From NCBI GenBank assembly GCA_964427955.1, contig CAYRWY010000382.1, forward strand, positions 1 through 5,820: a DNA stretch of 5,820 nucleotides, written 5' to 3'. Origin of the DNA: JACRBK01 sp964427955 (lineage in GTDB: Bacteria > Chloroflexota > Anaerolineae > Aggregatilineales > Aggregatilineaceae). Both the position numbers and the translations under genes were made by a program. Shown one piece after another: positions 1 to 5,780 of this stretch (its first letter is position 1; each line of letters starts with the position of its first letter). The notes beneath the pieces were generated by a model. The model was not told the origin of the DNA. It saw only the letters and a program-made list of their open reading frames with translations, and made no database searches.

Positions 1-1835
1 GTGGACTGCTGGATGAACATGCGGAATTTCTGCTCGCTCTCGCGCAGCGCCTCCTCGGCCCGCTTGCGTTCGGTGATGTCCTGCGCCGCGCCGTAGAGCC
101 GGATCGGGCGCTGGTGTGCCGCGTCCCATTCCACCTGGCGGTCGATGTGCACCCAGCGCACCTCCCCCGTCTTGGTGATGATGCGATAATCGCCGGACGC
201 GGGTTGGCCCTGGATGCTCTGCGCCACGTGCTCGTGCGCCAGCGCCATGTCGTCCGGGTGGTAGAGCACGAAGGTCGAGCCAACTTCCGACCAGGGGTAC
301 CCCGTCAGGCGGGTGAAGGATTCGTCGGTGATCCAGACCGGCTCCAGGCTGCCATCCGGCTTGATGTCGTGCGCGTAGGCATAATCGGAGATCAGGCTGC
401 TGATCACCCGGTAGCGTTGTTCGCTCTCGGCGAGCGCCTGCCGGGCCTGCTGAAGCGACGTGATGTCCACGCCGACCGTCAGCACGATGGATTCGCCCCG
501 CATCTCGACCCGCTGGCTGGAGGTGAGCATCGAAAACAGCGAGCCATCCGACCGCCGGATACGCAGTTCCAGACCGTTGATGCGCCCGGTGGCCGCCATT
601 TGCTCAAAGAGCGTCCGCATCATGTCGGGATCGGTCAGGATGTTCAGGCTCAGCGGGGTCTGGCCGATCACCTGGGCGGCGGTAAACCGGAGCTGCTCCA
701 GGAACGCCCGGTTGGCGTCCAGGAAGGTGCCATCCAGGCGCTGGATGGTGATGCTGTAGGGCGAAAGCTCGAAAATGGTGCGGAACTTGGCCTCATTTTC
801 GCGCAGGGCCATTTCCACCAACCGGCTCTCGGTAACATCCTGCACCGCCCCGTTGATCCCGACCAACCGCTGCTGCGCCTCATCCCAGACGGGGTGGGCG
901 TAGGTACGCACCCAGCGGACTCCGCCATCCTTACGCACGATCCGCAGCTCGGAGACGGTCCGCCGGTTCTCGCGCAGCCGGGCCATGTCTCGCTCGTCCT
1001 GGGCCAGGTCGTCGGGATGCACCAGGGTTCGCCACCCCCCGGCAGCCTGAAAATCGTCCAGCGAATAGCCGGTGATCGTCTCGAAAGCCCCGCCGATCAG
1101 CATGGCCGTCGGCTCGCCGGAATCCCCGATCCGCGCAAAAAACATGTAATCCGACGTCAGTGATGAGATCAGGCGGAAGCGTTCTTCACTTTCGCGCAGC
1201 GCCGCTTCTGTATTTTCGCGACCGAGGATCTGTTCGCGGTCCCTGGCCAGCGCCAACAACAGCTCACGCTGCATACTGATCAGCGGAATAACCATCAGCA
1301 CACAGCTACTGGCAAACATCACCCACGACGACAGCGCCGTCAGTAGAAACAGGTGAGGCGGCGGGTGCCCGGCATCGCTCAGCAGCGCGACGCCCAGCAT
1401 GAACAGCAGCGCGCACACGGCACTGATCACACTGGCCCGCCAGCCCAGAAACAGGGCCGCGATGGCCATCACGGGCAGATAGAGGCTGCTGGCCGCGCTG
1501 CTCCCGCCGCTCAGGACGACGATGGTGGAGGCCATGAGCCACATGTAGATCACGTACCAGCCCGCGGCCTGCACGATGCGACCACGCTGCATGATCTGAT
1601 ACATCAGGGTGGTCACGCCGCCCGCAAATCCGATCAGGACCAGTCCGCCGACTTTTTGCCTGGCCCACAGCAGCACGAACACCGCCGTGACCGTCAGGGT
1701 GATGGTCACGCCGGTGACGACAATATGGAAGACTCGCGCCAGGCGCGCCGTATCCTCGTCTCCGGGAAACACCGGAGGCGCCAACCGGCGGCGAAGCATG
1801 TCGATGACAGGGGCGAACCGCTCAGAGCTTGGCAT
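1..1835 (-). CDS. Membrane-anchored multi-PAS sensor protein, 3' end outside window (partial)
   Basis: I read 611 complete codons from ATG at 1835-1833 with no stop before the left edge. The N-terminus (MPSSERFAPVIDMLRRR) is followed by about six hydrophobic segments near residues 33-57, 63-83, 93-109, 118-133, 135-153 and 163-187, then a short charged linker. PAS domains follow at about 214-338 (LVHPDDL, DGGVRWVRTYAHPVWDE, VQDVTE), 343-466 (ILTDPDM, VDITSLQQA) and 468-591 (YHPDDM, GEVRWVHIDRQVEWD, AQDITERKRAEEALRES). A fourth begins near 597 (ESEQKFRMF). The first and third are PAS_3-type and look like duplicates of each other. PAS domains bind small ligands or cofactors and pass signals on, and the membrane part probably senses or anchors. 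The output module (histidine kinase, GGDEF/EAL or other) is not visible. The start is supported by AGGAG ten bases upstream, inside the end of the preceding kinase gene, which implies translational coupling. Confidence 0.93.
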   Translation of the reverse strand, partial: MPSSERFAPVIDMLRRRLAPPVFPGDEDTARLARVFHIVVTGVTITLTVTAVFVLLWARQKVGGLVLIGFAGGVTTLMYQIMQRGRIVQAAGWYVIYMWLMASTIVVLSGGSSAASSLYLPVMAIAALFLGWRASVISAVCALLFMLGVALLSDAGHPPPHLFLLTALSSWVMFASSCVLMVIPLISMQRELLLALARDREQILGRENTEAALRESEERFRLISSLTSDYMFFARIGDSGEPTAMLIGGAFETITGYSLDDFQAAGGWRTLVHPDDLAQDERDMARLRENRRTVSELRIVRKDGGVRWVRTYAHPVWDEAQQRLVGINGAVQDVTESRLVEMALRENEAKFRTIFELSPYSITIQRLDGTFLDANRAFLEQLRFTAAQVIGQTPLSLNILTDPDMMRTLFEQMAATGRINGLELRIRRSDGSLFSMLTSSQRVEMRGESIVLTVGVDITSLQQARQALAESEQRYRVISSLISDYAYAHDIKPDGSLEPVWITDESFTRLTGYPWSEVGSTFVLYHPDDMALAHEHVAQSIQGQPASGDYRIITKTGEVRWVHIDRQVEWDAAHQRPIRLYGAAQDITERKRAEEALRESEQKFRMFIQQS

Positions 1836-1842
1836 GGGAGTC

Positions 1843-3597
1843 TCACTCCTGATTCTGGCCGGTCATGCTCGCGCTTAACCTCTGCAACCCGTCGAGCGGC
1901 AGGAGAATGCGGAAGCAGCTTCCTTGCCCGACGGCGCTCTCGGCTTCGATCACGCCGTGATGCAAATCGACGATCCGCTGCACGATCGACAGTCCCAGCC
2001 CAAAGCCGGGCAGCGTGCGCGCCTCGTCGGCCCGGTACAAACGCTGGAAAATGTGCGGGAGGACCTGCGGCTCGATGCCTTCGCCGGTGTCGGCCACTTC
2101 GATGCACACCCGGGAGGGCTGCCGCACGGTATGGATCACCACCCGGCCATGGGGCGGCGTGTGGCGCAGGGCGTTGTCGATCAGGTGGTGCAGCGCGATG
2201 ACAAATTCGTCGTCGGCCAACGGCAGGACCAGCGTGGGCGTCAGGTCCAGTTGCAGTTCGACGCCCTTTTCGGCCATCGGCACGCGCCAACGTTCGGCGA
2301 CCACTTCGATCAGGCTGTTGACATTGGTGGGCTTGAGATCCAGTTGGCGCAGTTGATCCAGCCGGACGATCTGGATCAGCGACTCCACCAGGGACATGAT
2401 GCGGTCGGCCTGTTCCTGAATCCGCCGCCGGTTCTTGGCCTGGCTGGCCGGATCGTCGATGCGTTCCAGCAGGTACAGGCTGCTCTGGATGACGGACAGC
2501 GGGGTGCGGAACTCGTGTCCGGCGCTGTGGACGAAGCCCACCAGCAGGCGTGAGCGCTCCCGCTCGATGGCAAGTTCCACCGCGTGTTGTTCGGCCAGCT
2601 TGTGGGCCGTGATGTCGCGCAGGGTGACCAGGTAGCCGTAGGAGCGCCGCTCGCGCACCGTCAGCGGCGACAGGCTGACGTCCAGCACCCGGTCGCCGAT
2701 TGTGAGGATGGTCTGCCCGGACAGCAGCGAACAGCTCAACCCGTCCAGATCGTCGCACGGCTTGCCGACGATCGCGCGGCGGTTCAGCCCGAACAGCTTT
2801 TCGGCGCTGGGATTGACGCCGAGCACCACCTGATTCTTGTCCAGCACCAGGGCTGCGTCGTTCATGTTCTCCCAGAGCACGGTATAGGCTACCGGCAGCG
2901 CGTTCAACATGTGCTCGCGGAAGATCGCCCAGGCAAAGGTGAGCTGCGCCACCCCAATCGCCACCGGGGTCAGGTTGGGCAGCCGCTGGAGCATCGTAAG
3001 CGGGAGCGCGGCAACAAACGCGACCGCCATCGCCAGTGACATCCCTCCGATCAGCCAGGTGGATTGGTTGTGGTAGAGCGAATTCGCCCGGCGCAGTTGG
3101 CGGCCCAGCAGAACCAGCACCAGGATCAGCAGGGTGTGGGTATAGACGAAGTGCACCCAGCCCCAGGTGGCGAATTGGCGCTGCTCGACCGGCAGATCGT
3201 GGAGATAGACGAGATGCCAGCGTCCGAAGACGAGTCCTCCTCCCAGCCGTGGCTCACGCGCCACGAGGATCAGGGTGATGGCCGGGATCACGTACAGCAG
3301 CCAGCGCCAGCCGCGCCCGAACGTGCTCTCGTTATATTCCAGCACAAACTGCATGTACAGCGGAATCAAGAACGCCAGGCAGGCGTAGCGCACGCGGACG
3401 ATCTGGAACGCGAGGTCCTGGTCATGAGTCAGACCGACGAGCAGATAGGTCAGCAGGATCACCGTCGAAAGGCCCAGGCCCACCGCCAGCAGCCGCGCCG
3501 CCGCCAGCTCGCGTCGCAGCCGCCACGTATAGACGGACGTGGCCAGCGACACGAGCGCAAGGTTCAGCATGACGGTCAGGTACAAAACAAGCAGCAA
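1843..3597 (-). CDS. Sensor histidine kinase with 7TM N-terminal region and PAS domain
   Basis: This 584-residue protein is a complete two-component sensor kinase that would autophosphorylate on His and pass the phosphate to a response regulator. Residues 1-230 hold about seven hydrophobic segments (near 3-25, 35-57, 68-86, 98-113, 148-165, 182-204, 208-228), like the HisKA_7TM input region. A PAS domain spans about 235-335 (NMNDAALVLDKNQ, NPSAEKLFGLNRRAIVGKP, GYLVTLRDIT). A coiled linker leads to the dimerisation/phosphoacceptor domain with His361 in GHEFRTPLSVIQSS. The ATPase domain has an N box (HLIDNALRH, Asn475), G1 (DTGEGIE, 503-509), an F box (IFQRLYRAD), G2 (GFGLGLSIV, 531-539) and G3 (GQGSCF, 557-562), so all catalytic motifs are intact. 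The start is TTG with AAGGTGG seven bases upstream. The first in-frame ATG, at codon 10, lacks such a site and would cut into the first membrane segment. The stop lies 7 bases before the multi-PAS gene. The cognate regulator is not in the window. Confidence 0.96.
   Translation of the reverse strand: MLLVLYLTVMLNLALVSLATSVYTWRLRRELAAARLLAVGLGLSTVILLTYLLVGLTHDQDLAFQIVRVRYACLAFLIPLYMQFVLEYNESTFGRGWRWLLYVIPAITLILVAREPRLGGGLVFGRWHLVYLHDLPVEQRQFATWGWVHFVYTHTLLILVLVLLGRQLRRANSLYHNQSTWLIGGMSLAMAVAFVAALPLTMLQRLPNLTPVAIGVAQLTFAWAIFREHMLNALPVAYTVLWENMNDAALVLDKNQVVLGVNPSAEKLFGLNRRAIVGKPCDDLDGLSCSLLSGQTILTIGDRVLDVSLSPLTVRERRSYGYLVTLRDITAHKLAEQHAVELAIERERSRLLVGFVHSAGHEFRTPLSVIQSSLYLLERIDDPASQAKNRRRIQEQADRIMSLVESLIQIVRLDQLRQLDLKPTNVNSLIEVVAERWRVPMAEKGVELQLDLTPTLVLPLADDEFVIALHHLIDNALRHTPPHGRVVIHTVRQPSRVCIEVADTGEGIEPQVLPHIFQRLYRADEARTLPGFGLGLSIVQRIVDLHHGVIEAESAVGQGSCFRILLPLDGLQRLSASMTGQNQE
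1846..1851 (-). promoter_or_regulatory. Ribosome binding site of the multi-PAS gene, inside the kinase 3' end
   Basis: The minus strand reads CAGGAG followed by TGA, the kinase stop. AGGAG ends 10 bases before the ATG at 1835, so the site is made from the last kinase codons (Gln-Glu-stop). Ribosomes finishing the kinase would be placed to restart on the PAS gene. Confidence 0.75.
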
Positions 3598-3604
3598 CGG
3601 CGGA

Positions 3605-3611
3605 CCACCTT
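3605..3611 (-). promoter_or_regulatory. Ribosome binding site deciding the TTG start of the kinase
   Basis: The minus strand reads AAGGTGG, one base from AAGGAGG, seven bases before TTG at 3597-3595. No comparable site precedes the first in-frame ATG (3570-3568). Confidence 0.7.
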
Positions 3612-3622
3612 CGACGGTCGAA
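3610..3622. repeat. 13-base inverted repeat in the kinase leader
   Basis: ttcga-cgg-tcgaa forms 5-base arms around a 3-base centre. On the minus strand it overlaps the two A residues of the kinase ribosome binding site, so as RNA it could partly occlude that site, or as DNA it could be a small operator. It is short, and chance occurrence is possible. Confidence 0.35.
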
Positions 3623-3650
3623 ATTCTTCAGTTCCAGTTCAGCTTAATTC

Positions 3651-3679
3651 ATTATCACTGAAATAAAACCAAATAAAAA
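3651..3679 (-). promoter_or_regulatory. Weak candidate promoter for the kinase/multi-PAS unit
   Basis: In the AT-rich gap after the hydrolase stop, GATAAT (5 of 6 to the -10 consensus, 3656-3651) lies 17 bases from TTTTTA (3679-3674), which matches only 3 of 6 of the -35 consensus. Initiation would fall near 3644 and give a leader of about 47 bases. The support is mainly the position and the -10 match. Confidence 0.3.
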
Positions 3680-3697
3680 GATCGATGTCGTATGGGT

Positions 3698-4756
3698 TCA
3701 GTTCGACAGGGTGACGAACGCCGCCCACCCGGCCCGAATATCCGCTTCGTGGGCCGCGAACGAGCGATCCACCCCATCCTGGCTGAGATAGTGATCGAAC
3801 CAGGCCAGCGCATCCGGAAACCCGCCGTCCAGCGCGGACAGCGGATGATCCCCGCCGGGGAAGATGACGTATTCGACCGCCTTGCCCGCCTGAAGCAGGA
3901 CGTCGGCCAGTTCATAGGTCTGCTGCACTGACACATCCTGATCGGCATCGCCTTGCAGCAGCAGCAGCGGCGCATTGATCAGGTCCGGCCAATAGACCGC
4001 CGAGCGCGCCTCGAACAGATCCGGGCGCTGCGCCGGAGTCGCGCCGACCAGTGGCAGCCACAGCACGTCGGCCAGCGCGCCGCCGCGCTCGCGATCCCAG
4101 GCGAACAGATCGCCGATCCCGCCCACCGTGACAGCCACCTTGATGGTCTGCGTCCCGGCCAGGGTATCCGCTTTGAGCGCCAGGTACGTCATCATCCCAC
4201 CCCGCGATCCGCCGAACATCCCGATCCGGTCGGGATCGACGTTGGGCAGGCTTTGCAGCAGCAGAATCAGGTTGGACACGTCGTGCACGTCCGCCCCGCC
4301 AAAATCCTCGTGGCCCTCGCTGCCGCCGTTGCCCCGGTATTGGGAGGCGACCGCCACGTAACCCGCTTCCACGTAGGGGACCAGTTCGCCGCCGGTCAGC
4401 GCGCCATGATCGTCGTAGCCGCCCCGGTTGTGGATGATGGCCGGATGCTCGCCCGGCGTCAGGGGATAGCCCAGGTAGCCGTTGACGCGCAGCCCGTCGC
4501 TCCAATAAGTCAGCGCGTAATAATCGCTGTGGCCGGTGCTGTACACCAGGCGCAGACTCTCTACCGCGCCATCGGCGGGCGGAGTCAGGATCGGACGCGG
4601 GAAAGGGGTGGGAGTGCCATTGAGGGTGGGAGTCGGAACAGGGGTAGCCTGTGCACCTTGCGAGGGGGCCGCGCCCAGGGTGAACCCGACCAGGACCACC
4701 ATCGCCCCCAGGATCAGGAAAGCACGGGCAGAGCCGGAACGCCACCAATCATCCAT
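3698..4756 (-). CDS. Exported alpha/beta hydrolase, S9 prolyl-oligopeptidase-like (serine esterase/peptidase)
   Basis: This 352-residue protein has an N-terminal hydrophobic segment (about 11-30, FLILGAMVVLVGFTLGA) preceded by Arg. It is either a signal peptide (possible cut after AQA, residue 37) or an anchor. A low-complexity Thr/Pro spacer (about 38-60) follows, then a hydrolase domain from about 65. The catalytic triad can be read: nucleophile Ser184 in GGSRGG, Asp272 in QGDADQDVSVQQ (G-x-x-D-x-x-V, as in S9 peptidases), and His304 in GGDHPL. The oxyanion-side strand HNRGGYDDHG and YRGNGGSEG before the nucleophile fit the S9/dienelactone-hydrolase type. It probably cleaves an ester or peptide bond outside the membrane, but the substrate cannot be told. 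No beta-propeller precedes the domain, so it is not a full-length DPP-IV type enzyme. The ATG start has GAAGG nine bases upstream. The gene has its own upstream region and a 100-base gap before the kinase gene. Confidence 0.94.
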   Translation of the reverse strand: MDDWWRSGSARAFLILGAMVVLVGFTLGAAPSQGAQATPVPTPTLNGTPTPFPRPILTPPADGAVESLRLVYSTGHSDYYALTYWSDGLRVNGYLGYPLTPGEHPAIIHNRGGYDDHGALTGGELVPYVEAGYVAVASQYRGNGGSEGHEDFGGADVHDVSNLILLLQSLPNVDPDRIGMFGGSRGGMMTYLALKADTLAGTQTIKVAVTVGGIGDLFAWDRERGGALADVLWLPLVGATPAQRPDLFEARSAVYWPDLINAPLLLLQGDADQDVSVQQTYELADVLLQAGKAVEYVIFPGGDHPLSALDGGFPDALAWFDHYLSQDGVDRSFAAHEADIRAGWAAFVTLSN

Positions 4757-4765
4757 CGAGAACAG

Positions 4766-4770
4766 CCTTC
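4766..4770 (-). promoter_or_regulatory. Ribosome binding site of the hydrolase gene
   Basis: GAAGG on the minus strand, nine bases before the ATG at 4756-4754. It is a moderate match and supports this start, which also gives a proper signal sequence. Confidence 0.55.
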
Positions 4771-4799
4771 AACCCTGCGTGAAGAAATCGCTGCTCTCA

Positions 4800-4805
4800 A
4801 TTATA
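4800..4805 (-). promoter_or_regulatory. Perfect -10 hexamer ahead of the hydrolase gene
   Basis: The minus strand reads TATAAT, 43 bases before the ATG, which would give a leader of about 36 bases. No good -35 lies at 16-18 bases (that stretch is G-rich: GGGAGG, GGGGAG, TGGGGA), and there is no TG extension. It is either an activator-dependent promoter or a chance match. A second candidate lies at 4903-4931. Confidence 0.4.
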
Positions 4806-4873
4806 CGTAATTTAGCCCAGTCCTCCCCACCGGCCATCCCGCTGATCGGAACCGGCGAATAACGTCAACCTAC

Positions 4874-4935
4874 CCTTTAGCATCAATTGAGATGTTTATT
4901 CTATTGTGATCTGAGCTGTCACCCACGTCAATTAA
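4874..4935 (-). repeat. Promoter-leader repeat, copy B
   Basis: Read on the minus strand it begins TTAATTGAC and ends ATGCTAAAGG, with 43 bases between. Both blocks are identical to copy A at 5604-5664, and the AT-rich part between them is also similar (about 17 of 26 positions over the half next to ATGCTAAAGG). By my hand alignment about 40 of 62 positions agree with one 1-base gap. Unlike copy A, the AAAGG here is not followed by a gene start at a usable distance. Confidence 0.65.
4903..4931 (-). promoter_or_regulatory. Candidate upstream promoter for the hydrolase gene (leader copy B)
   Basis: TTGACG (4931-4926), a 17-base spacer, then CACAAT (4908-4903, 4 of 6). The same layout with the same spacer occurs ahead of the 179-residue gene, and the sequences are related, which raises confidence beyond the match scores alone. 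Transcripts would start near 4896, leaving about 140 bases before the hydrolase ATG. Confidence 0.5.
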
Positions 4936-4940
4936 CAGGA

Positions 4941-4967
4941 TTTTTGAGGGACAATTCTCAATTTCTC
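4941..4967. repeat. AT-rich inverted repeats after the 179-residue gene
   Basis: TTGAG and CTCAA arms flank an 8-base loop, and a second CTCAA lies a few bases on, so two alternative small stems are possible. The arms are AT-rich and no T tract follows on the minus strand, so I do not call a terminator. The GC-rich stretch between here and the stop at 5055 holds a tandem actgccc pair (5010-5023) and nothing else I recognise. Confidence 0.3.
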
Positions 4968-5054
4968 AAAGCAGGGCGCCGCTCCCCCTCGCCGCCGGGT
5001 GTCACGGGGACTGCCCACTGCCCTTTCCTCAGCCGGGGCATGACGGAGAGAGGT

Positions 5055-5594
5055 TTAGTCCCACTCGACGTGCAGCAGGGTTTCCGCGTCGCCGTAATCC
5101 ACGCGCGCGCCCGACTCGTCATAATAGACGGCATAGCCCGTGCCGGGCGGCAAAAACCGCTTACACATGCCGTAGACCGTCCCGTAGGCGATGTCGTCCA
5201 CCCAGGGCCAACGGATGTGCAGCAGGTAATGGGTCGGCGCCAGCTTCTCGCACTTCACATAGCCGATGTCGCTGCCCCGGTACAGCGTCGGGTAGCGGCT
5301 CTCGAACACTACCAGCCATTTTTCCAGCGTATTGATCTCGGGCGGAAGCGGGATGGACAATCCATTGGCGATGCCCATGCTCACGAAATCGAACATGCTG
5401 TCCATCACCTGCTGGTCGTGGACGATATCGTGGATCATGCCCATCAGCGGATCAACCGGGTAGAACTGGTCGGGAAGGCAGCGTTCAATACCGTACTTCT
5501 CAAAATAGGGGTGCAGTTCGTCCAACCGGCTCGTTCCCAGGATGGAGAGGACGACAGCGCCAAGCACTTTGGTGTCCGGACTTACAGGAGGCAT
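5055..5594 (-). CDS. Hypothetical protein, 179 residues, unrecognised family
   Basis: I do not recognise this protein. It runs from ATG (MPPVSPDTKVLGAVV) to TAA and the start is well supported by AAAGGA eight bases upstream. There is no convincing signal peptide or membrane segment, so it is probably cytoplasmic. The first half looks helical (LHPYFEKYGIERCL, PVDPLMGMIHDIVHD, MFDFVSMGIANGLSIP). The second half looks beta-rich (RGSDIGYVKCEKLAPTHYLL, GTGYAVYYDESGARVDYGD, LLHVEWD). Cys39, Cys115 and Cys144 are scattered, with no CxxC metal motif. A helical N-half followed by a strand-rich C-half faintly recalls the H-NOX/V4R-like small-sensor fold, but I see no diagnostic motif and would not annotate it so. 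It has its own promoter-like leader, related in sequence to the one ahead of the downstream hydrolase. The codon content and the absence of stops make it clearly coding. Confidence 0.86.
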   Translation of the reverse strand: MPPVSPDTKVLGAVVLSILGTSRLDELHPYFEKYGIERCLPDQFYPVDPLMGMIHDIVHDQQVMDSMFDFVSMGIANGLSIPLPPEINTLEKWLVVFESRYPTLYRGSDIGYVKCEKLAPTHYLLHIRWPWVDDIAYGTVYGMCKRFLPPGTGYAVYYDESGARVDYGDAETLLHVEWD

Positions 5595-5602
5595 AAGATT
5601 AT

Positions 5603-5608
5603 TCCTTT
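5603..5608 (-). promoter_or_regulatory. Ribosome binding site of the 179-residue gene
   Basis: AAAGGA on the minus strand, eight bases before the ATG at 5594-5592. It overlaps the conserved 3' block (ATGCTAAAGG) of leader copy A. Confidence 0.7.
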
Positions 5609-5664
5609 AGCATAAGTAAAGTATTAATCCTATTTTTATGCCGCCCTGAGTCCAAGTCAATTAA
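5604..5664 (-). repeat. Promoter-leader repeat, copy A
   Basis: The minus strand begins TTAATTGAC and ends ATGCTAAAGG, with 42 bases between, and matches copy B at 4874-4935 in both end blocks and much of the AT-rich interior (including AATAG and ATnAA). The 3' block supplies the ribosome binding site of the 179-residue gene. Confidence 0.65.
5632..5660 (-). promoter_or_regulatory. Candidate promoter of the 179-residue gene (leader copy A)
   Basis: TTGACT (5660-5655, 5 of 6), a 17-base spacer, then AAAAAT (5637-5632, 4 of 6). Initiation near 5625 would give a leader of about 30 bases, which suits the ribosome binding site at 5603-5608. Two further perfect TTGACA words lie upstream at 5685-5680 and 5696-5691, 11 bases apart. 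Neither has a good -10 at the right distance, so they may be binding sites or simple AT-rich coincidence. Confidence 0.5.
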
Positions 5665-5780
5665 AACGAAATTAAAATTTGTCAATAAGATGTCAAGATA
5701 CAGCAGACCGGGACCGACGCGCGAAGAGGGGTCAAGTTACTGATCCTTGCATAAATAGCTAAACTTTTTGCCTGGGAGAT
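5665..5780. other. Intergenic DNA with no gene found
   Basis: No reading frame with a plausible start and ribosome binding site is seen here. The left part is AT-rich and carries the TTGACA words described for the 179-residue gene promoter. The part at 5701-5758 shows several short collinear matches to the DNA around leader copy B, and may be a decayed relative of it. Confidence 0.4.

Noticed and set aside
114..1163. Long plus-strand open frame opposite the multi-PAS gene
   Set aside because: It is rich in His, Arg, Gln and Gly with no domain-like pattern, as expected antisense to a GC-rich gene. The minus strand here encodes clear PAS motifs.
1353..2201. Plus-strand open frame spanning the kinase/multi-PAS junction
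   Set aside because: It is low-complexity and Arg/Ala/Gln-rich, runs opposite two genes with recognisable motifs, and has no family features.
1706..2758. Second minus-strand open frame inside the kinase gene
   Set aside because: It is out of frame with the kinase whose H, N, G1 and G2 boxes are intact, and its own translation is Arg/Pro/Ala-rich noise.
3627..3642. Direct repeat agttc with a period of 6 in the kinase leader
   Set aside because: Two 5-base copies in AT-rich DNA are too short to separate from chance.
3064..3666. Plus-strand open frame opposite the 5' part of the kinase
   Set aside because: It is opposite the transmembrane region and has a Gln/His/Arg-rich translation with no domains.
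3660..3697. Possible terminator after the hydrolase (T-rich stretch on the minus strand)
   Set aside because: The T-rich run is present, but only a 3-base stem can be drawn before it, which is too weak for an intrinsic terminator.
3953..4810. Plus-strand open frame opposite the hydrolase
   Set aside because: The hydrolase on the other strand has a signal sequence and a full Ser-Asp-His triad. This frame has no such features.
4812..4883. 23-codon minus-strand frame starting within leader copy B
   Set aside because: It begins with the ATG of the conserved ATGCTAAAGG block but has no ribosome binding site ahead of it, and its sequence has no features.
4904..4922. CRP-like TGTGA...TCAC inverted repeat between the hydrolase and the 179-residue gene
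   Set aside because: The arms are only 4 bases in fit and are 9 apart instead of 6, so this is not a CRP site.
4887..5615. Plus-strand open frame of about 240 codons opposite the 179-residue gene
   Set aside because: It is longer than the minus-strand gene, but it reads through intergenic DNA on both sides, is His/Arg/Gln-rich and lacks a supporting start. The minus-strand frame has a ribosome binding site and a normal protein composition. Some doubt remains because the 179-residue protein is itself unrecognised.
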